A DNA stretch of 61,456 nt from Arcicella aurantiaca. GTDB taxonomy: Bacteria; Bacteroidota; Bacteroidia; Cytophagales; Spirosomataceae. The notes below the pieces were generated by a model that saw nothing but the letters and a program-made list of their open reading frames with translations, was not told where the DNA came from and ran no database searches. Positions 17,180 to 27,055 of this stretch are shown one piece after another (position 1 is the first letter of the stretch; each line of letters starts with the position of its first letter). The position numbers and the translations under genes are program-made. The DNA lies in contig NZ_QGGO01000033.1 in the NCBI RefSeq assembly GCF_003148625.1, positions 1 through 61,456 of the forward strand, given 5' to 3'.

Positions 17180-18385
17180 ATGGCTTCCAGACGTGAATTT
17201 ATCCAAAAATCAGCCTTTGCAACAGTAGGGACAATGCTGATTCCCAATTTCTTAAAAGGATTTGAGCAACAGGCTTTGGCACAACTTCAAAGCCAAAATC
17301 AAGGGAAAATATTAGTAATTGTTCAACTTTCGGGAGGAAATGACGGATTAAATACAGTTGTTCCTTTCAGAAATGACATTTATTATCGTGAACGCCCAAG
17401 TATTGGAATTAAATCGGATAAAGTCTTGAAATTGAACGATGAGATTGGCTTAAATCCTGCTTTGGAAGCAATCAGAGGATTTTATGATAATGGTTCGATG
17501 CAGATTATCAACAACGTAGGTTATCCAAATCCCGACCGTTCACATTTTCGTTCGATGGATATTTGGCAAACAGGTAGTTCATCAAGCGAATATTTAAAAA
17601 GCGGTTGGTTGGGGAGATATTTAGATGCACAATGTTCAGGAAAATGCGAACCACACGCTGCCATTGAGGTTGATGATTCGTTGAGTTTGGCACTAAAAGG
17701 CTCGAAAGTAAAAGGCATGGCAGTGCAAAATCCTGCTCAATTATACCGACAAACGAAAAATCCATTTCTTGAAAAACTCGCCAAAGTCAACCACGAAGAA
17801 TTTGATAACGTAAATTATCTCTACAAAACACTTTCTGAAACCATTTCTTCGGCAGATTATATTTACGAAAAATCGAAAGTTTATCAATCAAAAGCTACTT
17901 ATCCACAAACAGAGTTAGGCAAAAGAATGAAAACCATTTCGGAATTAATCAACTCAGGCGTGCAGACACAGGTATATTATGTATCGCATGGGAGTTTTGA
18001 TACGCACGTAAATCAAGTAAATCAACAAGAACGTTTATTGAAACAATACGCCGAGGCTATGCGTGTTTTTATGGACGACTTAAAAGCCAACGGACGCACA
18101 GATGATGTGATGGTAATGACGTTTTCGGAATTTGGCAGAAGGGTAAAACAGAACGGCTCAAACGGCACCGACCACGGCACGGCAAATAATGTTTTTGTAA
18201 TGGGAGGGAAGCTAAAAACCGACTCAAATCTCATGCAATCCCCTGATTTACAAAACCTTGACGAAGGAGACTTAAAATACAAAGTTGATTTTAGAAATAT
18301 TTATGCGACTGTTTTAGATAAATGGTTACAGACAGATTCGGTGGCGGTTTTGGGGAAAAAGTTTGAGGGGTTGGGGTTTGTGTAG
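17180..18385 (+). CDS. DUF1501 family protein with Tat signal
   Basis: 401 residues. The N-terminus carries a twin-arginine motif (SRREFIQKSAF) followed by a hydrophobic stretch, so it should be exported folded by Tat. The DUF1501 fold is related to alkaline phosphatase/sulfatase-like proteins; visible motifs are QLSGGNDGLNTVVP, HGSFDTHVNQ, TFSEFGRRVKQNGSNGTDHG and NNVFVMGG, with clustered His and Asp likely binding metal. Function is not established for the family. It follows the TonB receptor on the same strand; a functional link is possible but unproven. Confidence 0.88.
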   Translation: MASRREFIQKSAFATVGTMLIPNFLKGFEQQALAQLQSQNQGKILVIVQLSGGNDGLNTVVPFRNDIYYRERPSIGIKSDKVLKLNDEIGLNPALEAIRGFYDNGSMQIINNVGYPNPDRSHFRSMDIWQTGSSSSEYLKSGWLGRYLDAQCSGKCEPHAAIEVDDSLSLALKGSKVKGMAVQNPAQLYRQTKNPFLEKLAKVNHEEFDNVNYLYKTLSETISSADYIYEKSKVYQSKATYPQTELGKRMKTISELINSGVQTQVYYVSHGSFDTHVNQVNQQERLLKQYAEAMRVFMDDLKANGRTDDVMVMTFSEFGRRVKQNGSNGTDHGTANNVFVMGGKLKTDSNLMQSPDLQNLDEGDLKYKVDFRNIYATVLDKWLQTDSVAVLGKKFEGLGFV

Positions 18386-18420
18386 ATTGTTTTTGTAAAT
18401 TTGTAAAAACAGATTTATAC

Positions 18421-19092
18421 ATGGCTACCGTATCTTCAAATATTCCGAAATATAATTTTGAGCGTTGCGACAAGACTTTTGTCGAAACTACTTTTGGTAT
18501 TTCCAGAGTTGAAAACCTACCCGTTCTTATAGATTGGATAAACTCTAAAAATGCTGAAACGGTTAATGATTTTGAAGAAAAAATATTAGAAATTGCTCGT
18601 AAAAAAGCCAGTCTAAGAATTAATGACTGGAACGAAGAAACATTAAAATTGAGCTTCATATCCACAATTTTGAATCTTGCGGAATTTGATGGAAAAAATT
18701 ATAGTGCCTTTGCTGATGAAAAATTAGAAGCCAATTTTGGCAATCTCATTCTCACAGGAAAAATAGATTGGTTTGTCGCAAAAGGACTTTATAAACCTCA
18801 AACGCCTTACCTATTTTTTCACGAATATAAACGAACTAAACAATCTTCATCTGACCCAGACGGTCAATTATTGGCAGAAATGATTGCTGCAAGGTTTCTC
18901 AATAAACAACCAGAAGACACCATGTATGGTATTGTGGTTTGGGGTAAAGAATGGTATTTTATGACCTTAAAGAATGATGAATACGCCATCAGTAAGGCTT
19001 TAGACAGTACCGTGAAAGAAGAATTATTTGATATTTTCAAGATATTAAAATCTTCTAAGAGGGTTATTGAAGAGAGATTGTTAAGGGGATAA
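18421..19092 (+). CDS. PD-(D/E)XK-like hypothetical protein (copy 1)
   Basis: 223 residues, no signal peptide. A helical N-terminal half is followed by a restriction-endonuclease-like core: GKIDWFVA (Asp116), then LFFHEYKRT (Glu135, Lys137), then GQLLAEMIAAR and a strand WYFMTL. This D...ExK spacing is that of PD-(D/E)XK nucleases. The core is clearly related to the protein at 29185-29820 (shared HEYK, DPxGQLLAxM, SKAxxS). No methylase or specificity partner is nearby. It could be a nuclease, a decayed mobile-element gene or a non-catalytic relative. Confidence 0.65.
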   Translation: MATVSSNIPKYNFERCDKTFVETTFGISRVENLPVLIDWINSKNAETVNDFEEKILEIARKKASLRINDWNEETLKLSFISTILNLAEFDGKNYSAFADEKLEANFGNLILTGKIDWFVAKGLYKPQTPYLFFHEYKRTKQSSSDPDGQLLAEMIAARFLNKQPEDTMYGIVVWGKEWYFMTLKNDEYAISKALDSTVKEELFDIFKILKSSKRVIEERLLRG

Positions 19093-19145
19093 ACGATAAA
19101 ATCTATTCATTTTCTATACTTTACACTTAAATCAAAACTACCTTC

Positions 19146-19748
19146 ATGAAAAAAGCCCTATTGTTCTCGCTTCTCATTTTCGTCACAATTTCAAAAATCA
19201 AAGCACAAGATTCTTTGAGAATTTCCAGCCGTTTGGATTCCTTTCCGACGATTAAAATTGAAAAAAATACTTCACTTTTACTTATTGGAATATATACTGG
19301 AGCTTGGCAAATGGGTGCGGGTTGTAACAATTATATCATCGGAAATCAAAAGTATTATTCAAATAAACCTTTCAAACAATATTATGATAAGTTGGGAGAT
19401 AGCACAGTTCTATCTGACTATCAAATACATAGAAAAACAAGACCATTCTTTTTTGCAGGTTATGGTATTGGGTCTATTATGTTTTTTACAGGAGTTTTGA
19501 AAACTATCAGACCTCTTTACACCTTCGGATTAGTGCAAGATTCGGGTTCATACATTAAAGATGGACATCAATTAATGATAATTGGCGGAGTAACTATGCT
19601 TGCATCAGCATTATTACGAGTTTATAGTTATGCACACCTACACAAAGCAACTAAACGCTATAACCAACTCATTACTAAACCCAAAACAGCCTTTGATATA
19701 AAACCAAGTCAAGACGGTTTGGGCTTAGGACTTAGAATGAGTTTTTGA
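19146..19748 (+). CDS. Secreted/membrane hypothetical protein
   Basis: 200 residues with a signal peptide (MKKALLFSLLIFVTISKIKA). Two further hydrophobic stretches occur: ~97-113 (PFFFAGYGIGSIMFFTGVL) and ~140-156 (MIIGGVTMLASALL). It ends LGLRMSF, with a terminal Phe. Probably an envelope protein. Family not recognised. Confidence 0.6.
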   Translation: MKKALLFSLLIFVTISKIKAQDSLRISSRLDSFPTIKIEKNTSLLLIGIYTGAWQMGAGCNNYIIGNQKYYSNKPFKQYYDKLGDSTVLSDYQIHRKTRPFFFAGYGIGSIMFFTGVLKTIRPLYTFGLVQDSGSYIKDGHQLMIIGGVTMLASALLRVYSYAHLHKATKRYNQLITKPKTAFDIKPSQDGLGLGLRMSF

Positions 19749-19810
19749 CATTTCTCTTAAATCTTCTTAATTTATATCAATCCTACGCATCAAGGTTTTA
19801 ACTTTGTTGT

Positions 19811-21559
19811 ATGACAGAAAAACGTTGGATTTATAAACCCGTTCCACCCCAAGAACAGATTGATTTATTAGTCGAAAAACTAAATATTTCGACCGAAATT
19901 GCTACGCTTTTGGCTCAAAGAGAAATTACGAGTTTCGACGAAGCCAAAGATTATTTTCGCCCTGCTCTTTCTCAATTGCACAACCCATTCTTGATGAAAG
20001 ACATGGATAAAGCCGTTGCTCGTTTGGAAGAAGCCATTTTTAAAGGTGAAAAAATATTGGTTTATGGCGATTATGATGTTGATGGAACGACTTCAGTAGC
20101 AACGTTTTATGGTTTTTTAAAAACCGTCGTTTTCCAAAATAGAGAAGATTGCCCTTTAGAATTTTATATTCCCGACCGTTATGCGGAAGGTTATGGCGTT
20201 TCTCAAAAGGGAATTGAATATGCCGCTGATAATGGTTTTAGCTTGATTGTAAGTTTAGACTGTGGCATAAAATCGAAAGATAAAGTGGCTTGGGCAAAAG
20301 CTCATGGCGTAGATTTCATTATTTGCGACCACCACCGCCCAGACGAAAACGACCTTCCAGATGCCATTGCCGTACTTGACCCCAAACGTTCAGATTGCAC
20401 TTATCCGTTTGATGAATTGACGGGTTGTGGCGTGGGTTTTAAGTTGTTACAGGCATTTTGTACCAATCAAGGAATTTCCGAAGAACTTCTTTTGCCTTAT
20501 CTCGATTTGGTAGTTACGTCCATTTCTTGCGATATTGTTCCCATTGTAGGCGAAAACCGCACGATGGCATATTTTGGTTTGCAACAATTGAATACCAATC
20601 CAAGAACGGGACTGAAAGCCTTGATGTCATCGGCAGGTTTGGAAGGGAAAATGGACATTACCAAAGTCGTTTTCGGACTTGGGCCACGTATTAATGCAGC
20701 AGGCAGAATCAAACACGCTTATGATGCCGTTAATTTGTTATTGTCTGATAATGAAGACGCTGCGATTGATTTTGCAAAAATTATCAGCAAACATAACACC
20801 GACCGCAAAGGACTTGACTCAAGTATTACCGAAGAAGTTTTGGAAATGATTCAAGACGACGAAATACTACAAAATGCCAAAAGCACTGTACTTTTCAAAA
20901 ATGATTGGAATAAAGGAGTAATAGGCATTGTGGCGAGTCGTTGTATAGAAAAATATCACCGCCCGACCATTATTCTCACCGAATCGCAAGGACACGCTGC
21001 GGGTTCTGCTCGTTCTGTACCGGGGTTTGACGTTTACGAAGCCATCGAAGAATGCGAAGAACACCTCATTCAATTTGGCGGACACACCTTTGCAGCAGGT
21101 TTAACCTTAGAAATCAGCGAGATAGAGAATTTTAGACGTAAATTTGAAGAAGTGGTTTCTCGTAAAATTTTACCAGAACAGCTTTCGCCCATGATTTCGG
21201 TGGATATGAATTTACCTCTGAGTCAAATTACCGATAAGTTTCACAGAATCATGTGCCAAATGTCCCCTTTTGGCCCTCAAAATATGACACCAGTTTTTGT
21301 TTCTGAAAATGTAATTTTACACGGTGTACCTATAAAAATGAAGGAAAAGCATTTGAAAATCAATGTTTTTCAAGAAGATTCCCAGAGTGGATGCTCACCT
21401 GCGTTCACTTGTGTAGGTTTTGGCATGGTAGAGGATTTTTACGAAGAATTATCCAAAGGAAAACCTTTCTCCATTTGTTATACCATTGAAATCAACGAAT
21501 GGCAAGGAAAAAGGAGTTTTCAGTTGATGTTGAAGGATATAAAATTTGGGGTTGGGTGA
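19811..21559 (+). CDS. recJ: Single-stranded-DNA-specific exonuclease RecJ
   Basis: 582 residues, full length. DHH-family motifs in order: YGDYDVDGTTSVA (~85-97), SLDCGIKS (~150), ICDHHRPDE (~170-178), then the DHHA1 region with GGHTFAAGL near 425, and a C-terminal OB fold. It degrades single-stranded DNA 5'-3' in recombination, base-excision and mismatch repair. The stop lies 2 bp from the convergent downstream gene. Confidence 0.97.
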   Translation: MTEKRWIYKPVPPQEQIDLLVEKLNISTEIATLLAQREITSFDEAKDYFRPALSQLHNPFLMKDMDKAVARLEEAIFKGEKILVYGDYDVDGTTSVATFYGFLKTVVFQNREDCPLEFYIPDRYAEGYGVSQKGIEYAADNGFSLIVSLDCGIKSKDKVAWAKAHGVDFIICDHHRPDENDLPDAIAVLDPKRSDCTYPFDELTGCGVGFKLLQAFCTNQGISEELLLPYLDLVVTSISCDIVPIVGENRTMAYFGLQQLNTNPRTGLKALMSSAGLEGKMDITKVVFGLGPRINAAGRIKHAYDAVNLLLSDNEDAAIDFAKIISKHNTDRKGLDSSITEEVLEMIQDDEILQNAKSTVLFKNDWNKGVIGIVASRCIEKYHRPTIILTESQGHAAGSARSVPGFDVYEAIEECEEHLIQFGGHTFAAGLTLEISEIENFRRKFEEVVSRKILPEQLSPMISVDMNLPLSQITDKFHRIMCQMSPFGPQNMTPVFVSENVILHGVPIKMKEKHLKINVFQEDSQSGCSPAFTCVGFGMVEDFYEELSKGKPFSICYTIEINEWQGKRSFQLMLKDIKFGVG

Positions 21560-21561
21560 TT

Positions 21562-22170
21562 TTAATCTCGAAATGTAGTAATAATCCTCTGTAAAACGCC
21601 AAGCAATTGTGGTAAATTATTGAGATAATAACGGTCAATATCAATGTAAATAATGTCATTTTCGAGATAAAGAAAAATCCATTCATAACCATTGGTACAA
21701 GCTCCGTAAATATTGGTATAAGGCAAATTATATTTTTGATTAAAATGCCTTGCACCTATCATCTGAGCAGCATTTTGAGCTAAGGTTTTAGCATTGTCAA
21801 TATCGCCTTTTTTAGCCTCACAAACATCAATTAATGGAGCTGTTAATTCAACAGAACCGGGGGCTTTGGCAAAAATGAAATCACATTCACCATTTAACCC
21901 TTTGGCTTTTTCAGCATCAAGATTTTCACCCGAAAATAATTCGACAAAATCTTTATTTAGGTTACGAATTTCTCTGAGAATCGGTAAAATAATAGCTTCT
22001 GAAACGGCTTTTTCTGTTGTCAAAGGCATTCCTTTTGATAATTCGAGGAGAGATACCAATAAATCAGACGGTTCAACGGGTGTAGTAGGCGTAACAAATA
22101 AGCGTTTGGTCGTCTGATGAATACCAAAAATCTCTTTAAGGTCTGAAAATCGAAAATTTTTATAAGACAT
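21562..22170 (-). CDS. PD-(D/E)XK-like hypothetical protein (copy 2)
   Basis: 202 residues. A helical N-terminal region (~38-90) is followed by NGECDFIFAKAPG (Asp97), LIDVCEAKKGDID (Glu118, Lys120) and a helix with NAAQMIGARHFNQ, then YEWIFLYLENDIIYID. Same topology as the proteins at 18421 and 29185, but only weakly similar in sequence. The D...ExK arrangement suggests a nuclease-fold protein. It is inserted head-on against recJ with almost no spacer. Confidence 0.65.
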   Translation of the reverse strand: MSYKNFRFSDLKEIFGIHQTTKRLFVTPTTPVEPSDLLVSLLELSKGMPLTTEKAVSEAIILPILREIRNLNKDFVELFSGENLDAEKAKGLNGECDFIFAKAPGSVELTAPLIDVCEAKKGDIDNAKTLAQNAAQMIGARHFNQKYNLPYTNIYGACTNGYEWIFLYLENDIIYIDIDRYYLNNLPQLLGVLQRIITTFRD

Positions 22171-22272
22171 TAGTTTTTATTTTATGATAGACAAATTTAG
22201 CTGTATTCTCTGCTATAAAACGTATTTTAAAACAAATATACGCTTATTTTGTCAAATTGAATATTAGAAAAA

Positions 22273-23004
22273 ATGATACTAAAAACAGAAAACTTAGTCA
22301 AAAAATACGGGCAACGTACTGTCAATGACAACGTTAGCTACCAAGTAGCACAAGGGGAAATCGTGGGACTTTTAGGGCCGAACGGTGCAGGGAAAACTAC
22401 CTCTTTCTACATGGCAACAGGCTTAGTAAAACCCAATTCTGGCAAAGTGTATTTAGACGACACCGACGTTACAGACTTGCCTATGTACAAGCGTGCAAGA
22501 CTTGGAATCGGATACTTGGCTCAAGAAGCTTCAGTTTTTCGTACTTTATCGGTAGAGGAAAATATTTTGGCGGTTTTGGAAATGACCAAACTCTCGAAAA
22601 AAGAGCAAAAGGAAAAAACAGAATCACTTTTGGAGGAGTTTTCATTGACGCACGTCCGTAAAAATTTGGGACAGGTTTTATCAGGAGGGGAGCGTAGAAG
22701 AACTGAAATTGCTCGTGCTTTGGCAGTTGACCCAAAGTTTATTTTATTAGATGAACCCTTTGCAGGCGTTGACCCCATTGCGGTTGAGGAAATTCAAGGC
22801 ATTGTAGCAAAACTCAAATACCGTAACATCGGGATTCTGATTACCGACCACAATGTTGACGAAACCCTTTCCATTACCGACCGTGCCTATTTACTCTTTG
22901 AAGGCAAAATCCTAAAAGCTGGCACACCCCAAGAACTCGCTGATGATGAACAAGTTAGACGTTTGTATTTGGGTAAACATTTTGAGTTGAAGCGGAAGAT
23001 TTAG
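22273..23004 (+). CDS. lptB: LPS export ABC transporter ATP-binding protein LptB
   Basis: 243 residues. Walker A GPNGAGKT (35-42), signature LSGGE (136-140), Walker B ILLDEP (157-162), then the LptB-typical [14 protein letters not shown] and [19 protein letters not shown]. It powers transport of lipopolysaccharide from the inner to the outer membrane together with LptFG/C, whose genes are not in this window. Its stop codon overlaps that of the convergent recO. Confidence 0.96.
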   Translation: MILKTENLVKKYGQRTVNDNVSYQVAQGEIVGLLGPNGAGKTTSFYMATGLVKPNSGKVYLDDTDVTDLPMYKRARLGIGYLAQEASVFRTLSVEENILAVLEMTKLSKKEQKEKTESLLEEFSLTHVRKNLGQVLSGGERRRTEIARALAVDPKFILLDEPFAGVDPIAVEEIQGIVAKLKYRNIGILITDHNVDETLSITDRAYLLFEGKILKAGTPQELADDEQVRRLYLGKHFELKRKI

Positions 23005-23687
23005 CGCATCACCTCATGCAAAACCCCCAACGACTTCACTTCTGTCAGCGTATCTACGTGCAAACGATAAAACAATATGATGGAGTCTAATAATTGATTT
23101 CTGGAAAATCGGTCAATCTTTGGAGCTTTGTCGTATTGTGTATTCATTAGCACATCCAACTGATATTCAAGCACTTTAGTCAATACTGGCAAATTATGAA
23201 GATTCAATTCATGGGAGATTTCATGGGCATTTTCGGGAGAAAAACCTAAGTATGTTCCCAATCGTAAGAGAAACTGTAAATGGAAATTCTCAAAATGCTC
23301 CTCTGTGCCGTCAAGCCAAAGAATGGAGTTATGCAAGAAATGAAATAAATGAGGGTTTGTCGTTTCTTCGTGAAGCGATTTAGACAAAATTTCGGTAATA
23401 AATAAAGCAATTGACGATTTATAAATATCAAATGGAATTGTCTGAAATGGAGCATTACATTTTATCTCCGAAATCCGCTGAATACCTTTTCCTTCTTTGT
23501 GATAAATAACTAAATCTAAAAGCGTAAGTGGCTGAAATAGAGCAATTTTATTCTTTGATTTCGCACTTCTCACCCCATTTTCAATATAAGTCTGAATGCC
23601 AAATTCTTCGGTATAGATTTTTACGATTACCGAAGTCTCCCGATAACGAATGTAATTAATAACTATACCACGGGTTTTGTGTAACAT
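23001..23687 (-). CDS. recO: DNA repair protein RecO
   Basis: About 228 residues from the ATG at 23687 ([28 protein letters not shown]), the usual RecO beginning with its OB fold. A helical domain follows from ~80. A longer reading upstream to 23738 would translate part of the repeat at 23705-23760 and is rejected. RecO loads RecA on SSB-coated DNA with RecR and RecF. Stop codons of recO and lptB overlap (23001-23004). Confidence 0.93.
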   Translation of the reverse strand: MLHKTRGIVINYIRYRETSVIVKIYTEEFGIQTYIENGVRSAKSKNKIALFQPLTLLDLVIYHKEGKGIQRISEIKCNAPFQTIPFDIYKSSIALFITEILSKSLHEETTNPHLFHFLHNSILWLDGTEEHFENFHLQFLLRLGTYLGFSPENAHEISHELNLHNLPVLTKVLEYQLDVLMNTQYDKAPKIDRFSRNQLLDSIILFYRLHVDTLTEVKSLGVLHEVMR

Positions 23688-23704
23688 ATTAATATAGGTT
23701 TTAG

Positions 23705-23870
23705 CTTGGCACGCTGATGACGCTGATGGCTTCGCCAACGCAGGTTTTCGCAGATTTTTTAAAAGGTATTACGTTTTATTTGTTTTAAGATAATATTAAT
23801 CCAAGTTGGAAAAATAAAAAAGTCTCTTAAATCTGCGTTGCCGAAGGCATCTGCGTCATCTGCGTGCTAA
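23705..23870. repeat. ~165-bp unit bounded by ~38-bp inverted repeats
   Basis: Left arm from ~23705 (GCACGCTGATGACGCTGATG, then GCTTCGCCAACGCAG). Right arm 23829-23870 is the inverse with few changes (GCACGCAGATGACGCAGATG, then CCTTCGGCAACGCAG when read leftward). The ~75-bp middle is AT-rich and encodes nothing. The unit fills the recO-acyltransferase gap. Confidence 0.8.
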
Positions 23871-23873
23871 TCA

Positions 23874-24677
23874 TCACACTTCACGTTTCCACGTCAATTT
23901 ATCAACAGGAATATTTTGCTCAATTCTATCTCTTAACATATCAATTATTTCCTCCACAGGCATTTCGGGGTCAAAGCGAATTGGTTCTTTAAAGTTCACC
24001 GTCAAAGTAGTATTCGCTTTCTTGAATCGTAAGCCTTTTTTATCAAATGCTCTTCTGAACCCATTAATGACTACGGGAACTACAATTGGATTGTGTGCTT
24101 TTATCAAATGGGCTGTTCCTTTCCGTAAAGGTGCGTAGGGGGTTGTTGTTCCTTGCGGAAAACTCACTACCCAACCATAAGAAAGCCCTTTTCCAACTTT
24201 GTCATCTGCCGAAGTATCAACCGCACGTTTCACATCTTTGCCCTCTGCTCGCCACGAACGATTTACCAAGATTGCCCCTGCCTGTGAAAATATTCTTGGT
24301 ATCAAACCACCATCTTTCATCGTCTCCGAAGCCGCTACATAAAACACCCTTGAACGTGGAGCTAATAAATAAATTGGAAAATTAACCGAGTTTCTGAACC
24401 CCCATTTCACACTAAAAAATATGTGATAAAGAGCAATAACATCCATGAAATAGGTCTGATGATTGGAAAGAAATAATACGCCTGTACGTGGCAAACCTTC
24501 CAAATGTTCTGTTCCACTTATTTGGGTTTTGTTCACGCCTCGCAAGCGACTGTACGTTACCGCTCCCAAAATCATCACGATTATTCTCTTTAAAAACATA
24601 GAGTTTCCAAACGGGTCTCTTTCAAAAAAACCGAAAACATCTATCATTGAGAGAAACTTTTTTACCATCGAATTCAT
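23874..24677 (-). CDS. 1-acyl-glycerol-3-phosphate acyltransferase-like (PlsC family)
   Basis: About 267 residues from ATG 24677. The acyltransferase block has FLSNHQTYFMD (NHx4D catalytic pair) and VSFPQGTTTPY in place of the usual FPEGTRS, then VVPVVINGFRRAF. A hydrophobic N-terminal segment suggests membrane association. It probably adds an acyl chain to a lysophospholipid or related lipid. The Gln-for-Glu change in the FPEGT block and the large internal spacing make this a divergent member; the substrate is uncertain. Confidence 0.82.
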   Translation of the reverse strand: MNSMVKKFLSMIDVFGFFERDPFGNSMFLKRIIVMILGAVTYSRLRGVNKTQISGTEHLEGLPRTGVLFLSNHQTYFMDVIALYHIFFSVKWGFRNSVNFPIYLLAPRSRVFYVAASETMKDGGLIPRIFSQAGAILVNRSWRAEGKDVKRAVDTSADDKVGKGLSYGWVVSFPQGTTTPYAPLRKGTAHLIKAHNPIVVPVVINGFRRAFDKKGLRFKKANTTLTVNFKEPIRFDPEMPVEEIIDMLRDRIEQNIPVDKLTWKREV

Positions 24678-24776
24678 ATTGTCTATTTTCCTGTGAAACA
24701 AATAATCGAAGATAGGTATTTTTTAGTAAATTGTCTTAGCATTCAATAGGCTGATTTCAGCTAAAACCTCTTCATC

Positions 24777-25430
24777 ATGAAACCAACAATCCTTTTTGCC
24801 TTTCTATTTTTAATGGCTTTTGAAGGTTTTGCACAGAAAATCACCGAACGACCAATCATTTATGATTCCACCCGAAAAGCTCTTTCATTGCAGTATTTGC
24901 AAGAAAGACATGGGCTAATTCCCACAGAACCAACAATTTCGCCCAAAATTATCGTATCGCATTGGACAGCCATTCCGACATTCGAAGGTTCATTCAATAC
25001 TTTTAACCCTGTTTTATTGCCCAATGCTCGAAAAGAGTTAAAAGGAGCAAGTCCACTGAATGTTTCAATTCATTTTTTGGTAGATAGAGATGGAAAAATT
25101 TACCGATTGATGCCCGAAAATCTCATGGCTCGACACGTAATTGGCTTAAATTGGTGTGCTTTGGGTATTGAAAATGTTGGCGATGGCGATAAATTTCCCC
25201 TTACCGAAGCACAGCTTAAAGCCAATATTTGGTTAGTAAAATATCTCAAAAAGAAGTATAAATCTATTGAATATTTAATCGGACATCATGAATATATTTC
25301 CTTCCAAAACACAGCCCTTTGGAAAGAAACTGACGCCAATTACCGAACCGAAAAAAGCGACCCGGGCAAAGAGTTTATGGAAAAATTGAGAAACGGTGTA
25401 AAAGAATTAAACTTGAAGGGGAGTTATTAG
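24777..25430 (+). CDS. Exported N-acetylmuramoyl-L-alanine amidase (Amidase_2)
   Basis: 217 residues with a signal peptide (MKPTILFAFLFLMAFEGFAQ). The type 2 amidase fold shows IIVSHWTA (first zinc His), LMARHVIGLNW (second His), ALGIENVG, LIGHHEY and EKSDPGKEF (Asp/third ligand region). It cleaves the bond between muramic acid and the stem peptide in peptidoglycan. It is followed by the epimerase gene 32 bp downstream on the same strand. Confidence 0.88.
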   Translation: MKPTILFAFLFLMAFEGFAQKITERPIIYDSTRKALSLQYLQERHGLIPTEPTISPKIIVSHWTAIPTFEGSFNTFNPVLLPNARKELKGASPLNVSIHFLVDRDGKIYRLMPENLMARHVIGLNWCALGIENVGDGDKFPLTEAQLKANIWLVKYLKKKYKSIEYLIGHHEYISFQNTALWKETDANYRTEKSDPGKEFMEKLRNGVKELNLKGSY

Positions 25431-25462
25431 TTGTTAGATTAAACTTATTTCGCAATAACAAT

Positions 25463-26371
25463 ATGAATGTACTCATCACAGGTGGTTCTGGCTTAGTCGG
25501 AACTCGACTCACAGAAATACTCATTGCCAAAGGTTTTACCGTTTCTCATTTGAGCCGTAAACCGAGTTCTACAAATGGCAAAATCAAAACTTTTCATTGG
25601 GATATTGAAAAAAGCATCATTGACGAAAAGGCAATTAAAGAAGCTGATTACCTTGTGCATCTCGCAGGAGCAGGCATTGCTGATGAAAATTGGAGCAAAG
25701 CCCGAAAACGAGAAATCATCAAAAGTCGAACGAAGTCTATTCAATTGATTACGAATAAACTGAAAACAATTCCACATAAAATTAAATCTTTTATATCAGC
25801 TTCGGGTATTGGTTTTTATGGAGCAGACACGGGCGATGAACACATTTCCGAACAACACACCGCAGGAAATGATTTTGTAGCAGATTGTTGTATTCAGTGG
25901 GAAGCGGCGGCGGATGAAATTCAAGATTTAGGAATCAGAACGGTGAAATTACGAACAGGCATTGTTTTGAGCGAAAAGGGAGGAGCTTTACCAAGAATTA
26001 TCCAACCTGTTCGCTGGGGTGTTGGAGCTGCTTTGGGAACGGGAAAACAATGGCAATCTTGGATTTATTTAGATGATTTGTGCGAATTGTACGTAAAGTC
26101 TATCACTGATGATAGCATGAAAGGCTTTTACAATGCCGTTGCTCCAAACCCTGTGACCAATTATGAATTAACGAAACTTTCAGCTGAAGTTTTAAAACGC
26201 CCGTTTTGGATGCCAAATGTTCCTGCATTTGCTATGAAGTTAGTTTTTGGCGAAATGGCAAGTATTGTATTGGGAGGAAATTATGCTTTAAACCAAAGAA
26301 TTAAGTTAGAAACAGATTTTCAGTATAAATTTACAGATGTGAGAATGGCTTTGGAGGATTTATTGAAATAG
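25463..26371 (+). CDS. TIGR01777-type NAD-dependent epimerase/SDR39U1-like protein
   Basis: 302 residues. The Rossmann motif GGSGLVGTRL at the N-terminus is followed by LVHLAGAGIADENWSKARKREI, the hallmark of the TIGR01777/YfcH group, then SASGIGFYGADTGD and a C-terminal DUF1731-like region (NYALNQRIKLETDFQYKF, cut here at the family's usual end). The exact substrate of this family is unknown. Confidence 0.92.
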   Translation: MNVLITGGSGLVGTRLTEILIAKGFTVSHLSRKPSSTNGKIKTFHWDIEKSIIDEKAIKEADYLVHLAGAGIADENWSKARKREIIKSRTKSIQLITNKLKTIPHKIKSFISASGIGFYGADTGDEHISEQHTAGNDFVADCCIQWEAAADEIQDLGIRTVKLRTGIVLSEKGGALPRIIQPVRWGVGAALGTGKQWQSWIYLDDLCELYVKSITDDSMKGFYNAVAPNPVTNYELTKLSAEVLKRPFWMPNVPAFAMKLVFGEMASIVLGGNYALNQRIKLETDFQYKFTDVRMALEDLLK

Positions 26372-26402
26372 AGACCTTATTCAACCTCTCTATTCATCAA
26401 AA

Positions 26403-26420
26403 AACAGGTTAAAACCTGTT
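26403..26420. repeat. Short hairpin repeat
   Basis: AACAGGTT-AA-AACCTGTT followed by CTACC. Similar phrases (TAGAACAG, AACAGG...CCTGTT) occur at 38586-38633. Confidence 0.55.
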
Positions 26421-26473
26421 CTACCGTAATTATCTTCTTATTTTTACGAAACTAAAAAAACAATTCCGAGATA

Positions 26474-27055
26474 GTGAAAAACATTTTAATCTACTGCGGT
26501 TCATCAGCAGGTCACAACGAAATTTATAAAAAAACAGCCACACAAGTTGGCGAAACACTTGCTAAACAAGGACTTAGCCTAATTTACGGCGGAGGTAGCG
26601 TTGGTTTAATGGGAACAGTTGCCGATGCAATTTTGGCAAATGGTGGCGAAGCAATCGGAGTAATTCCTTCTTTTATGGAGCCTTGGGAAGTTCAACACAA
26701 AGGCCTAACGGAATGTATCGTTACAGAAACGATGCACACTCGTAAGCAAATCATGGCGGAGAAATCAGATGCCGTTATTGCTTTACCAGGTGGTTGGGGA
26801 ACATTGGACGAACTTTTTGAAATCTTGACTTGGCGACAATTAGGACTTCATAAAATGCCGATTGGCGTGTTAAATACCAATGGTTTTTACGATGATTTAT
26901 TAAAAATGCTCGAAAAGATGGTTTCGGAAGGATTTTTGAAGGAAGCTAATCTACAAATGCTAATCGTTGATGATAACATTGATTCTTTGTTGGAAAAACT
27001 AAAAAACGACTCTTCTGAAGGTGAATTAGTTGGCAAGTGGATTGGAAGAGCTTAG
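26474..27055 (+). CDS. LOG family (cytokinin-activating-type) phosphoribohydrolase
   Basis: 193 residues with a GTG start at 26474 (MKNILIYCGSSAGHNE). The family motifs GGGSVGLMG (~41-49) and PGGWGTLDE (~106-114) are present, with the intervening MHTRKQIM. LOG proteins hydrolyse nucleoside 5'-monophosphates to base and ribose 5-phosphate. In bacteria the physiological role is often unclear. No GTG-competing ATG upstream in frame was seen. Confidence 0.92.
   Translation: MKNILIYCGSSAGHNEIYKKTATQVGETLAKQGLSLIYGGGSVGLMGTVADAILANGGEAIGVIPSFMEPWEVQHKGLTECIVTETMHTRKQIMAEKSDAVIALPGGWGTLDELFEILTWRQLGLHKMPIGVLNTNGFYDDLLKMLEKMVSEGFLKEANLQMLIVDDNIDSLLEKLKNDSSEGELVGKWIGRA

Noticed and set aside
23688-23738. 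Upstream extension of recO (17 extra codons)
   Set aside because: It would translate the repeat arm and does not look like a RecO N-terminus; the ATG at 23687 gives the standard start.
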